Shown here: positions 39,506 through 47,397 of the stretch, piece by piece
How positions within the stretch are numbered: position 1 is the first letter of the stretch
Layout of the letters: every line of letters starts with the position of its first letter
Source of the DNA: an uncultured Treponema sp.
GTDB taxonomy: Bacteria > Spirochaetota > Spirochaetia > Treponematales > Treponemataceae
Direction of reading: 5' to 3'
Assembly (NCBI GenBank): GCA_937877535.1
Contig: CALFJF010000004.1
Location: forward strand, 1 to 48,300
Length of the DNA stretch: 48,300 nt
The notes under the pieces: model-generated
What the model saw: only the letters and a program-made list of their open reading frames with translations
What the model was told of the DNA's origin: nothing
The model's database searches: none
Position numbers and translations under genes: made by a program

Positions 39506-40873
39506 ATGAAATCCAGACGTTTTTTTGTGTTTATCAGTGCGTTTTTTTTGATTTCGCTTATCTCGTGCGCGTCTTCTTCGTCAAAAAGTGCGTATTACGA
39601 GGACAATATTTCGGATTTTTTTGAGTACACACTTTCAAACGGGATTCCCGTTGCGCTCAAAAATAATACGGGAAGTCAAATTGCAGTAATCCGAGTGATT
39701 TTTGAAGGCGGAACGGCGAATCTTTCAAAAGAAGAAAGCGGTCTTGAAAATCTAACGCTCGAACTCATGCTCCACGGAAGCAAAAAATATCCGTACCAAA
39801 CGATTAAGCGGCTATCATTTGATAAATCGTTTGGACTGACAAAATCTTCTTCCCGCGAATTTTCCACGGCGGGATTTACGTGCATAAAGCGCGACATTTT
39901 TGAAGCGTTGGACATTCTTTCTGACAGCATTCAAAATCCGCTTTTTAACGAAAACGATTTTGAGCAACTGTATCGACTTGAAGAAGACGGCGTGCAATCA
40001 TCAAAAACTGAGCCAGAAGCCGTTCTTGCAAGCACGATTTCTGACACGATTTTTGAAAATCATCCGTATGCTTCTGAAACGCACGCAACGGAAAAATCGC
40101 TCAAAAATCTGTCGCTCAAAGCGGTAAAAAATCATTACGCTTCGCTCGTAAATGCTTCAAGAATGAAAATCGTGTGCGTTGGCTCTTTTTCTCAAAGCGA
40201 GCGCGAGGACATTTTTGAAAAACTCAACGAATCGTTTGGAGAGATTGAACAAAAATCGTTTGAAAAAAAGGCAATTCCAAAAATCCAAATCACAGAAGGC
40301 ACGGTGCGCGAAGTGTGCGCCGAAGCGGGGAGCACGGGATACGCTACGGGATTTTTTTCTTGCCCAGAGCGCACGGATTTTGATTATGTGCCATACGTGA
40401 TTGCCACGATGTTCGTTGACGACGCGATTTTTAGAATTGTGCGCGAAGAAAACGGCGCGGTCTATTCGGCGGGAACTGGCGTTATGGGCGCGAGCCGTTT
40501 TGTGGGCGCAGTTTCGCTTTTTAAGGCAACAAAATTCGAGGAACTAGGAAAAATCGTCCGCGCTTCTTTTGCAGATTTTCCCAAAAACGAAAAAGAAGTT
40601 TCAAAAAAACTCGACCAATACAAAAATCAATTTATCACGCAAGTCTTTGATAATTCGCGAACGGCAGGCGGAATCGCCTCGAACATAACGGCAAGTTGGA
40701 TTTTTAGAGATTCTCCGAGCGATTACTTAAAAAGACCGAGCGAAGTTGAATCGATTACGGCAAAAGACGTTTTGGAAGCCTATCAAAAATACTTGAAGCC
40801 CGTCAGCGAAGGAAAAATAAAGTGGATTATCGTAAGCGAAAAAGACAGCGTTTCACAATTTGAGTTAGATTAA
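39506..40873 (+). CDS. M16-family lipoprotein, non-catalytic subunit
   Basis: 455 residues, starts directly after the stop of the catalytic gene. Lipobox LISC near residue 20 predicts an acylated, membrane-anchored protein. The position of HxxEH is replaced by ENLTLELM, so zinc and catalysis are lost, whereas the C-terminal R/Y-pair region (FRIVREENGAVYSAGTG near 310) that positions substrate in M16B pairs is kept. It therefore likely completes the active site of the upstream protein and fixes it to the membrane. A terminator follows. Confidence 0.87.
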   Translation: MKSRRFFVFISAFFLISLISCASSSSKSAYYEDNISDFFEYTLSNGIPVALKNNTGSQIAVIRVIFEGGTANLSKEESGLENLTLELMLHGSKKYPYQTIKRLSFDKSFGLTKSSSREFSTAGFTCIKRDIFEALDILSDSIQNPLFNENDFEQLYRLEEDGVQSSKTEPEAVLASTISDTIFENHPYASETHATEKSLKNLSLKAVKNHYASLVNASRMKIVCVGSFSQSEREDIFEKLNESFGEIEQKSFEKKAIPKIQITEGTVREVCAEAGSTGYATGFFSCPERTDFDYVPYVIATMFVDDAIFRIVREENGAVYSAGTGVMGASRFVGAVSLFKATKFEELGKIVRASFADFPKNEKEVSKKLDQYKNQFITQVFDNSRTAGGIASNITASWIFRDSPSDYLKRPSEVESITAKDVLEAYQKYLKPVSEGKIKWIIVSEKDSVSQFELD

Positions 40874-40907
40874 AAAAAAGGGGCTAAAAAGCCCCTCGTT
40901 TTTTCGA
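40872..40907. terminator. Bidirectional rho-independent terminator
   Basis: AGGGGCT / AGCCCCT (40879-40885, 40890-40896) with AAAA loop, T-tract on both strands; between the convergent M16 and PilZ genes. Confidence 0.9.
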
Positions 40908-40918
40908 CAAAACGAACA

Positions 40919-41767
40919 TCAATCAAAAATATCGTCGCTTTCAACAACAAACGTGTTGTAGTCAATTTTGTCAATCGGACGATTAAGGATTTTTCTGTAT
41001 TGGTCAGCCAAAAGCATATCCGACACATAATCGCGGATAAGTTCAAGCGTTTTTGTTGTTACAGTCTTTTGGAACATTGCGACTATCACATAATTCTGCC
41101 CCGCTTGCTTTATTGTGTAAATATCAAGCGGTATCGATTCTTGCTTTTCTTTTATTGTGATTTTTGCGCCAGGAATTTCCTTTATGCCCGCCATCTGCGC
41201 GTAATTTTTTGCGGGGAGCAGAAGCGCAAGTCCCACCGACGAAATGTCCATTATATTGAGTTTGTGCATTCTATCGCCTTCAAGCCAATACACTTGACTT
41301 TTTTCGTCGCCAAGACAACTCGCACGAACGTATTGTCGCATTCCTTTTGCGTCAAGTTTATCAAGCGTTTTTACGATTTCGTGGAACATCTCATCGCTGT
41401 CTTCTTCGTCATCGTTAACCGTAATTATGCCCGCTTCGAGTTTTAGTCCGCCCGTAAACTCGATAATTTGATTTTCGGTAAAACCTTTGAGCAAAAGTCC
41501 AATCGCCGTTGAAGAAAAATACATATCGGAATTTATCGATTTGATAAAATTCTTCCACCCTGCCAATTTGAGTTGCTTTTCGGGCAAAATAAAAAGAATT
41601 GAATCTGGACTTTCGGAAATAAGATTTTTTACGATGCGATAATCCTCAAGAAAATACACCTCGTATTCCATTGTCAAAAGGCGTTTTCTGAGCATTTGCT
41701 GAAGTCTTTTATTTTGCGAAACAAAAAAGACTTTTTTGCCATAATTTGGTTTTGCATTCGCTTCCAT
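40919..41767 (-). CDS. PilZ-domain receiver protein
   Basis: 282 residues. N-terminal receiver-like fold (KKVFFVSQNKRLQQMLRKRL; DSILFILPEKQ) and C-terminal PilZ domain with both c-di-GMP signatures, RQYVRASC near 157 and DISSVGLAL near 187. It is thus a likely c-di-GMP effector. AGGAG stands five bases before the ATG at 41767. Its paralogue at 33473-34321 has a damaged second motif. The two are similar through the whole length (WKxxI near 85, AGxI near 125). Role in motility is inferred. Confidence 0.75.
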   Translation of the reverse strand: MEANAKPNYGKKVFFVSQNKRLQQMLRKRLLTMEYEVYFLEDYRIVKNLISESPDSILFILPEKQLKLAGWKNFIKSINSDMYFSSTAIGLLLKGFTENQIIEFTGGLKLEAGIITVNDDEEDSDEMFHEIVKTLDKLDAKGMRQYVRASCLGDEKSQVYWLEGDRMHKLNIMDISSVGLALLLPAKNYAQMAGIKEIPGAKITIKEKQESIPLDIYTIKQAGQNYVIVAMFQKTVTTKTLELIRDYVSDMLLADQYRKILNRPIDKIDYNTFVVESDDIFD

Positions 41768-41849
41768 TTTTTCTCCTAAAATCAGAATATTGTACCACAA
41801 ATCATTATTTTTTTGAAAGACCTAAAAATATCGAATAAGTCAACGATTT

Positions 41850-43730
41850 TTACTCCCAGCCGAAAGTCGCGGGCGGCTTGTTCGTCGCGTCGAAATAAAG
41901 CGCGTCCACGAACGGCAAAGCCGCAATCTCATGCACGATTTCTGAGAGGACGGCAAGCGGAAGCCAAGCGAAACGAGCCGTCATCACATCTTCCGAGCAA
42001 ACGGGGCGCAGGACGAAGCTCGCGTTTTCTTTTGAAGAGGCGAACGGCAAATCAATCGTCAGGTGCTGGAAAATTTCGTTGTAGAGATTGTGCCTGTGGA
42101 GCGCGGAAAGCACGATGTCGTCAACCTCGCGCAGCTGGTCGAGCCTTCGGCGGTCGCAGTAGCCTTCCTGCAGGCGCAAATCCTCGTCTTTGAGCGCGGG
42201 CTTTTGGTACAATTTGATGACCGTGCGGTTCAAGTAAGTCGCACCGTTCGTGATTGATGAGGAGGCTGCCTCGATTTTCTCGCGCACGCGCGGAATGTGA
42301 TAAAATCCCTCGCCCTCGCTTCGGAACGCAAGGACGGCGGGGAATCGGTATGTTCTGAAGTCTCCCTGAACGCCCACCGAGCGAACGGGAAGTACCGAGC
42401 GCACAAGAGAAGCCGTGCAGTTCGGGCAGAATTGCGTGATTTCGGCTTTGTTCAGCTCTTCCTGCGCTTTTTTAAGCTTCTCCGCATCTTTTTCGCTGAA
42501 AATGCCGTTTGAGCAAAGCACATTGATTGAAAGTCCAGGCCCCGGGAAGGGATGGCGCATCACGAGTTCTGGGTCAAGACCGAGTTTTTTCCCGATTGCG
42601 CGAACTTCATCTTTGTACAAATCTTTGAGTGGCTCGATAATCAAGCCTTTTGCGATGAGTTTTTGGATTCCGTCCACGCGGTTGTGGTGAGTTTTGATTG
42701 TGTGGGAATTTTTCGTTCCGCCCGACTCGATGATGTCGGGATAAAGCGTTCCCTGGGCGAGCATCCAGTCGTCTTCGTTGAGCTTTTGCGCCGTCACAAC
42801 GGAATCCCGCACGGTGATGAAATTCTCGCCCACCGCCATGCGCTTTTTCTGCGGGTCGGTCAAGCCTTTGATTGCGGCAAGGAAACTTTCGCTCGCATCC
42901 TCGACGATAAAATTGTTGAAGCCGAATTTTCGGTAACTTTCGGCGACTTTTTTGCTCTCGTTTTTTCGCATGAATCCGTTGTCGATGTGAAGCCCCAGCA
43001 CGCGCTCCTGACCCAACGCCTTGTTGAGCAGAGCGAATGCCACCGTGGAATCCACTCCGCCGCTCAAAAAGAGAAGGACATTTTTGCCTTTGGAATCAGC
43101 CTTAATCGTCTCCAAAATGTGGGACAAAACAGTGTCCTCGTCCCAGTTCACTTCCATTCCACAGATTTGGGCGAAATTTTTGAAAATTTTGTTGCCTTCC
43201 GGCGTGTCTTTTACTTCGCAATGGCACTGGAGCGAAAATCGCTTTTTGGAGAGATTCTGCACGGCGGCAAACGGGCAGTCTTTTGTCGTTCCTATAACTT
43301 CAAATCCCTCGCCGAGCGACAGAACGCCGTCCTGATGGCTCATCCAAACTTGCGTGACAGGCGAAACATCTTTAAAAAGCGGAGAGAGCTTTCCCGACTC
43401 ATTCACATTCAGTTCCGCAAAGCCGAATTCGCCGACTTCCGCCTTCCCGACCGTTCCGCCGTAATGCTTTGCCATGAGCTGATGTCCGTAGCATAGCCCC
43501 AAAATCGGAATCTCCAGGTCAAAAATCGCCTCGTTAAAATCGGGAACATTCTCGTCGTAAACGCTCGAAGGCCCGCCCGAAAGAACAACGCCTTTCGCGC
43601 CTTCAAACACGCTCAAATCCGCGCTCGGAAGGGCGATTTCAGAATAAAAACCCAGCGCACGGAATCTTTTTGCAATCAAGTGGGCGTACTGCGAGCCAAA
43701 GTCAAGGACAACGATTTTAGAACGGTTCAT
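41850..43730 (-). CDS. guaA: GMP synthase (glutamine-hydrolysing), long form
   Basis: 626 residues. Makes GMP from XMP. GATase domain: VVLSGGPSSVYD near 48, the catalytic Cys in GLCYGHQLMA near 78 and the His/Glu pair in LQCHCEVKDTPEG near 170 (usual form FHPEV, here CHCEV). ATP-pyrophosphatase loop LFLSGGVDSTVAFAL near 222, then HPFPGPGLSINVL near 395. The C-terminal dimerisation domain carries an insert of about 100 residues between VRSVGVQGDFRTY and RPVCSEDVMTARF, longer than E. coli GuaA (525 residues), and a CPNC pair. GGAG precedes the ATG. A terminator-like hairpin lies in the leader. Confidence 0.95.
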   Translation of the reverse strand: MNRSKIVVLDFGSQYAHLIAKRFRALGFYSEIALPSADLSVFEGAKGVVLSGGPSSVYDENVPDFNEAIFDLEIPILGLCYGHQLMAKHYGGTVGKAEVGEFGFAELNVNESGKLSPLFKDVSPVTQVWMSHQDGVLSLGEGFEVIGTTKDCPFAAVQNLSKKRFSLQCHCEVKDTPEGNKIFKNFAQICGMEVNWDEDTVLSHILETIKADSKGKNVLLFLSGGVDSTVAFALLNKALGQERVLGLHIDNGFMRKNESKKVAESYRKFGFNNFIVEDASESFLAAIKGLTDPQKKRMAVGENFITVRDSVVTAQKLNEDDWMLAQGTLYPDIIESGGTKNSHTIKTHHNRVDGIQKLIAKGLIIEPLKDLYKDEVRAIGKKLGLDPELVMRHPFPGPGLSINVLCSNGIFSEKDAEKLKKAQEELNKAEITQFCPNCTASLVRSVLPVRSVGVQGDFRTYRFPAVLAFRSEGEGFYHIPRVREKIEAASSSITNGATYLNRTVIKLYQKPALKDEDLRLQEGYCDRRRLDQLREVDDIVLSALHRHNLYNEIFQHLTIDLPFASSKENASFVLRPVCSEDVMTARFAWLPLAVLSEIVHEIAALPFVDALYFDATNKPPATFGWE

Positions 43731-43738
43731 AATTTCTC

Positions 43739-43798
43739 CAAAAAAAGTAAAAAATGCAGATTCAACGAACTTGCATGAAAAACGACGCCAAAATCATA
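43739..43798 (-). promoter_or_regulatory. guaA promoter and leader hairpin (possible attenuator)
   Basis: Minus strand: TATGAT (43798-43793), then hairpin ATGCAAGTTC / GAATCTGCAT (43776-43767, 43763-43754; one mismatch, one wobble), then TTTTTTACTTTTTTT and GGAGAAATT before ATG. It would act as a terminator 5' of the gene. The -35 is poor. Confidence 0.5.
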
Positions 43799-43902
43799 CC
43801 CGATTTTGCGCCCTCATGCCATTCCGCAAAGCGTGAAGCAAAAGCGGCAAAAAGATTTTGACGCTTTCAGCATGATTTTTGTAACAGTATACGAAAAATC
43901 GC

Positions 43903-45507
43903 TCATTTTCGCCGACTTTCGTAGCTTGCCCTCACGAATTCGCGGAAGAGGGGGCCCGCCTTGTCCGGGCGGCTCTTGAACTCGGGGTGGAACTGGCCAG
44001 CGACCATCCACGGATGCCCCTTCACCTCGACCACCTCCACCAGATTCCGCTCGGGGTTCACGCCCGCTATGACCAGCCCCGCCTTCTCAAGCTCCTCCCT
44101 GTACTTGTTGTTGAACTCGTAGCGGTGGCGGTGCCGCTCCCAGATTGTCCGCGAGCCGTACGCCTCGAACGTCCTCGTGCCGTCGGAGACGGCGCACTCG
44201 AACTTTCCGAGCCTGAGCGTTCCGCCGAGAATCTTCCCGTTCTGGTCGGGCATGAGGTCGATGACGGGGTGGGGGGTGCTTTTGTCCATCTCGGTCGAGT
44301 GCGCGTCCGTCCAGCCGAGGACGTTTCTGGCGTACTCAATCACCACAATCTGCATTCCGAGGCAGATTCCGAAGTACGGCACGCCGCGCGTCCGGCAGTA
44401 TTTGGCCGCGCGCACCATGCCCTCGACCCCGCGCGGGCCGAACCCGCCGGGAACAATCACCCCGTCCGCGCCCGAAAGCCGCCTCTCCGCCTCTCCGTCG
44501 CCCGCCAGCTCCTCGCTGTCAACCCAGTCAATCTCCACCGAAAGCCCGTTCGCGATTCCCGCGTGGGTGAGCGACTCGACCACCGAGAGGTACGCGTCGT
44601 GCAGCGCGACGTACTTTCCCACGAGCGCGATTCTCACGGTGTCCTTGGGGCTGTGGAACCGCTCCACCATCCTCGTCCACTCGGAAAGCTCCGTGGGTGG
44701 GGTCTCAATCGAAAGCACCTTGCACACCGCGTCCCCTACGCGCTCGCCCTCAAGCTGGAGCGGCACCTCGTAGATTGAGCGGGCGGTCGTGTTCTGGATA
44801 ACGCAGTCCGAGTCAACGTTGCAGAAGAGCGCGAGCTTCTCCCTGGTGGCAAGGTCTATTGGAGCGTCGCACCTGAGCATGAGGATGTTCGGCTGGATTC
44901 CGAGCTCCTGGAGCTCCTTGACCGAATGCTGGGTGGGCTTCGTCTTGATTTCCTGCGCCTTCCCCAGGTACGGCACGAGGGTGAGGTGGATGTAGCAGCA
45001 GTTCTCCTCGCCGACCCTGTACTTTATCTGCCTGATTGCCTCGATGAACGGGAGGCTCTCGATGTCGCCGATTGTGCCGCCGATTTCCGTGATTATCACG
45101 TCCGCCTTCGTCTCCTCGGTCGAGATGAGCATCCGCCGCAGAATCTCCTCGGTCACGTTCGGAATCACCTGCACCGTGCCGCCGTTGTAGCCGCCCTCGC
45201 GCTCCCGCTGGAGCACCGTCATGTAGACGCGCCCCGCCGTCGTGTTCGAGCTCTGCGAGAGGGATGCGTCGGTGAACCGCTCGTAATGCCCCAGGTCCAG
45301 GTCGGTCTCCGCCCCGTCGTCCGTGACGAACACCTCGCCGTGCTGGATTGGGTTCATCGTCCCCGGGTCGATGTTCAGGTACGGGTCGAACTTCTGGTTC
45401 ACCACCTTCAGCCCCCTGCTCTTGAGGATTAGCCCGATTGACGCCGCCGCGATTCCCTTTCCTAGCCCCGAAACCACTCCGCCGGTAATGAAAATGTATT
45501 TGGTCAT
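43903..45507 (-). CDS. pyrG: CTP synthase (GC-rich)
   Basis: 534 residues. Aminates UTP to CTP with glutamine. Synthase domain: FITGGVVSGLGKGIAAASIG, NQKFDPYLNIDPGTMNP, and GGTIGDIESLPF near 147; GATase domain: GVIVPGGFGPRG near 345, the catalytic Cys in YFGICLGMQIVV near 375 and the His/Glu in GQFHPEFKSRP near 510. Start 45507 follows GGAG by six bases; the GTG at 45519 gives four extra residues. The gene is much richer in GC than its neighbours (GAG, AAG, CTC codons). An intrinsic terminator lies in its leader. Confidence 0.97.
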   Translation of the reverse strand: MTKYIFITGGVVSGLGKGIAAASIGLILKSRGLKVVNQKFDPYLNIDPGTMNPIQHGEVFVTDDGAETDLDLGHYERFTDASLSQSSNTTAGRVYMTVLQREREGGYNGGTVQVIPNVTEEILRRMLISTEETKADVIITEIGGTIGDIESLPFIEAIRQIKYRVGEENCCYIHLTLVPYLGKAQEIKTKPTQHSVKELQELGIQPNILMLRCDAPIDLATREKLALFCNVDSDCVIQNTTARSIYEVPLQLEGERVGDAVCKVLSIETPPTELSEWTRMVERFHSPKDTVRIALVGKYVALHDAYLSVVESLTHAGIANGLSVEIDWVDSEELAGDGEAERRLSGADGVIVPGGFGPRGVEGMVRAAKYCRTRGVPYFGICLGMQIVVIEYARNVLGWTDAHSTEMDKSTPHPVIDLMPDQNGKILGGTLRLGKFECAVSDGTRTFEAYGSRTIWERHRHRYEFNNKYREELEKAGLVIAGVNPERNLVEVVEVKGHPWMVAGQFHPEFKSRPDKAGPLFREFVRASYESRRK

Positions 45508-45519
45508 CTCATGCTCCAC

Positions 45520-45574
45520 AAAAAAGAAAAAGACAGAACGCGGGAACGCATGGCGTCCCCCGAATGTCCTGTCC
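45520..45574 (-). terminator. Terminator-like attenuator in the pyrG leader
   Basis: Minus strand: outer GACAG / CTGTC, inner GGGGACGC / GCGTTCCC with a CAT loop, followed by TTTTTCTTTTTT (45531-45520). It lies between the promoter and the ATG at 45507, so it can control pyrG by early termination. A short ORF of 15 codons begins in the loop (ATG at 45551) and ends overlapping the pyrG start. Confidence 0.65.
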
Positions 45575-45599
45575 CGAATTTGCCGATTTCAAACACCAA

Positions 45600-45628
45600 A
45601 TTATAGGTCAAAGGGGGGGGAAAGTCAA
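45600..45628 (-). promoter_or_regulatory. pyrG promoter
   Basis: Minus strand: TTGACT (45628-45623), 17 bases, perfect TATAAT (45605-45600). Transcription near 45592 gives a leader of about 85 bases containing the attenuator. Confidence 0.82.
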
Positions 45629-45659
45629 ACAACGGCGCGATGGCTCGTCCAAGTTCCAA

Positions 45660-45688
45660 TTGAGAAACTGCCGATTTTTGTGTAGAAT
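45660..45688 (+). promoter_or_regulatory. prfA promoter
   Basis: TTGAGA (45660-45665), 17 bases, TAGAAT (45683-45688). Transcription is expected about 45694-45697, only a few bases before the ATG at 45698, so the GAAGGA at 45690-45695 might not be in the mRNA. Confidence 0.68.
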
Positions 45689-45697
45689 CGAAGGACT

Positions 45698-46774
45698 ATG
45701 GATTTATTGAAGAAACTTACAGAATTAGACGCTCGTTTTGTTGAGGTAAACGAGTTGGTGCAAGACCCAGACTTGGTGAAAGACCAGAAAAAATACAAAG
45801 ATGTGATGCGCGAACACGGTCATTTGACGGATGTGCTTGAAGTCGGAAACGAATACCGAAAGTGCTTGCAGGGAATCGAAGACGCGAAAATGATGATTAC
45901 GGCTGAGGACGATGCCGAAATGAAGGAGATGGCGCGTGAGGAGCTGAAATCGCTCGAAGAAAAAGTGCCTGAACTAGAAGAACAGATTAAACTCAAACTG
46001 ATTCCGCCAGACCCGCTCGACGAAAAAAACATCATTCTGGAAATCCGTTCGGCTGCGGGCGGTGATGAGGCGAGCCTTTTCGTGCGCGATATGTGGGAGA
46101 TGTACATTCACTTGTGCGAGCGCAAGGGCTGGAAATACGAGAATGTCGAAGCGCAGGAAACTGAGGTCGGCGGATTCAACAAAATCGTCACGCAGATTAC
46201 GGGAAAATTCGTCTACGGAACGCTGCGTTGGGAATCGGGCGTTCACCGCGTTCAGCGAGTGCCTGCTACAGAAAGCCAGGGGCGACTTCAGACTTCCACG
46301 GTTACGGTGGCTGTCCTGCCCGAAGCGGAGGAAGCCGATGTCAAAATCAATCCCGGCGATGTGCGCGTGGATGTCATGCGGGCGGGAGGACCGGGCGGCC
46401 AGTGCGTCAACACGACGGATTCTGCCGTGCGCCTCACCCACATTCCCACGGGAATCGTCGTCATTCAGCAGGACCAGAAATCTCAGATTAAGAACAAGGA
46501 AAAGGCGTGGGAAGTCCTGCGGGCTAGGCTTTTTGACTTTGAGCAGAGCAAATTGGACGCGGAGCGGCGCGACTCAAGGCGGAGCATGGTCGGAAACGGC
46601 GACCGAAGCGAGAAAATCCGCACCTACAATTATCCGCAAGACCGCGTGACCGACCACCGAATCAACCTCTCGCTCCACAATTTGCCGGGATTTATGATGG
46701 GCAACATGGACGAAATGCTCGACGCACTCAATGTGTACGCAAAAGAGGAAGAGTTTAAAGCGTTGGAGAGTTAA
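45698..46774 (+). CDS. prfA: Peptide chain release factor 1
   Basis: 358 residues. Recognises UAA and UAG and releases the peptide. The stop-codon reading PAT tripeptide is in RVPATESQGRLQTS near 185 and the GGQ loop in RAGGPGGQCVNTTDSAVR near 230. The N-terminal coiled domain 1 (residues 1-100) is standard. The last residues are EEFKALES then TAA; a second, synonymously recoded copy of this ending is found at 46868-46889. Its promoter almost touches the ATG. Confidence 0.96.
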   Translation: MDLLKKLTELDARFVEVNELVQDPDLVKDQKKYKDVMREHGHLTDVLEVGNEYRKCLQGIEDAKMMITAEDDAEMKEMAREELKSLEEKVPELEEQIKLKLIPPDPLDEKNIILEIRSAAGGDEASLFVRDMWEMYIHLCERKGWKYENVEAQETEVGGFNKIVTQITGKFVYGTLRWESGVHRVQRVPATESQGRLQTSTVTVAVLPEAEEADVKINPGDVRVDVMRAGGPGGQCVNTTDSAVRLTHIPTGIVVIQQDQKSQIKNKEKAWEVLRARLFDFEQSKLDAERRDSRRSMVGNGDRSEKIRTYNYPQDRVTDHRINLSLHNLPGFMMGNMDEMLDALNVYAKEEEFKALES

Positions 46775-46867
46775 TGTGCCGCACGGATGCGGCGAAAAGC
46801 AAAGCGAGAATTTGAAAAATTCTCGTCACGAATCCAAAAATCCACGGAGGGATTTTTGGTTCGGAGA
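46775..46867. other. Cluster of three perfect hairpins after prfA
   Basis: GCCGCA CGGA TGCGGC (within 46779-46800), GAGAATTT G AAAAATTCTC, and CCAAAAATCC ACGGAG GGATTTTTGG follow one another within about 80 bases, with no ORF of note. None has a T-tract. They resemble palindromic repeat units and lie between prfA and the relic of its 3' end. Confidence 0.6.
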
Positions 46868-46889
46868 ATTCAAGGCGCTGGAATCGTAA
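46868..46889 (+). pseudogene. Relic of a second prfA 3' end
   Basis: GAATTCAAGGCGCTGGAATC followed by GTAA reads EFKALES then stop, identical in protein to the end of PrfA about 90 bases upstream, but the codons differ at third positions and Ser is TCG instead of AGT. Upstream bases do not continue the match. This suggests the remains of a different prfA allele left after replacement of the gene. Confidence 0.55.
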
Positions 46890-46909
46890 AAGCACGGGCA
46901 AAACATTGC

Positions 46910-46963
46910 GGTGGTTGAGTTCATCGAAACCACCACTTCCAGCATACATTTTGCAACAGAACG
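46910..46963. repeat. Palindromic repeat element, third long copy (truncated)
   Basis: Core GGTTGAGTTCATCGAAACC within 46910-46934, then CACTTCCAGCATAC (to 46947) and ATTTTGCAACAGAACG (46948-46963), matching the right end of the 2276-2383 element with one base change in the last part. The left terminal repeat is missing. It sits just before the tmRNA terminator. Confidence 0.75.
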
Positions 46964-47004
46964 AAAAAAAATCGAGAAGCCTTGTAAAACAAAACTTCTC
47001 GATT
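46964..47004 (-). terminator. tmRNA terminator
   Basis: Minus strand: AATCGAGAAG and CTTCTCGATT stem with a loop of about 15 bases, followed by eight T. Begins right after the mature 3' end. Confidence 0.85.
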
Positions 47005-47385
47005 TGGAGGTGGCGGGAGTCGAACCCGCGTCCGAAAGCGCAAGTCGCACACGTCTACATGTTTATCCGTGCGAGGTATTTGTCGGGAGAAGGTAGCAGC
47101 ACAGCAAGCGTCTCCTCCGTATTCTGACTAAATGTCCCGTGCGCCCGCCAAAAATGACGCGCGGCAAGTTCCTGTTAGTGACAGAGTGTTGCCCCGCTAG
47201 GAACAGCGCAGAACAAACTCCGGCTCAAGCACGCTTACGCTGCGAGAGCTTCTGCAGAAGAAGCCTCAACGACTTCCTCTTCTTTTCTTTCGAAAATCGC
47301 AGTTATTCTTTTCTCAGTTTAGGGAACCTTGACTCCCACATGCAGTATACGCCCTCATCGAAATCGTCGAAACCAGTGCACCCCC
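47005..47385 (-). ncRNA. ssrA: tmRNA (SsrA)
   Basis: 381-base tmRNA that rescues stalled ribosomes. The tRNA-like ends pair as GGGGGTG (5', 47385-47379) with CACCTCC plus discriminator A at the 3' end; GGTTTCGACG follows the 5' arm and the T-arm reads GGGTTCGACTCCC. The tag reading frame ends with codons for EASSAEALAA and TAA, the usual hydrophobic degradation signal. If translation resumes at the GCG after ATAACT the tag has 21 residues, long and acidic. CCA is not encoded: the bases after CACCTCCA are AAT. Confidence 0.96.
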
Positions 47386-47397
47386 TGCTTTTGCCAT

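Noticed and set aside
43740..43900. Purine riboswitch upstream of guaA
   Set aside because: Conserved purine aptamer loop sequences are not visible; only a simple hairpin with T-tract is present.
47357..47377. TCGAAACC similarity between tmRNA 5' region and the dispersed repeat core
   Set aside because: GGTTTCGAC is a conserved part of tmRNA structure; the flanks do not match the repeat.
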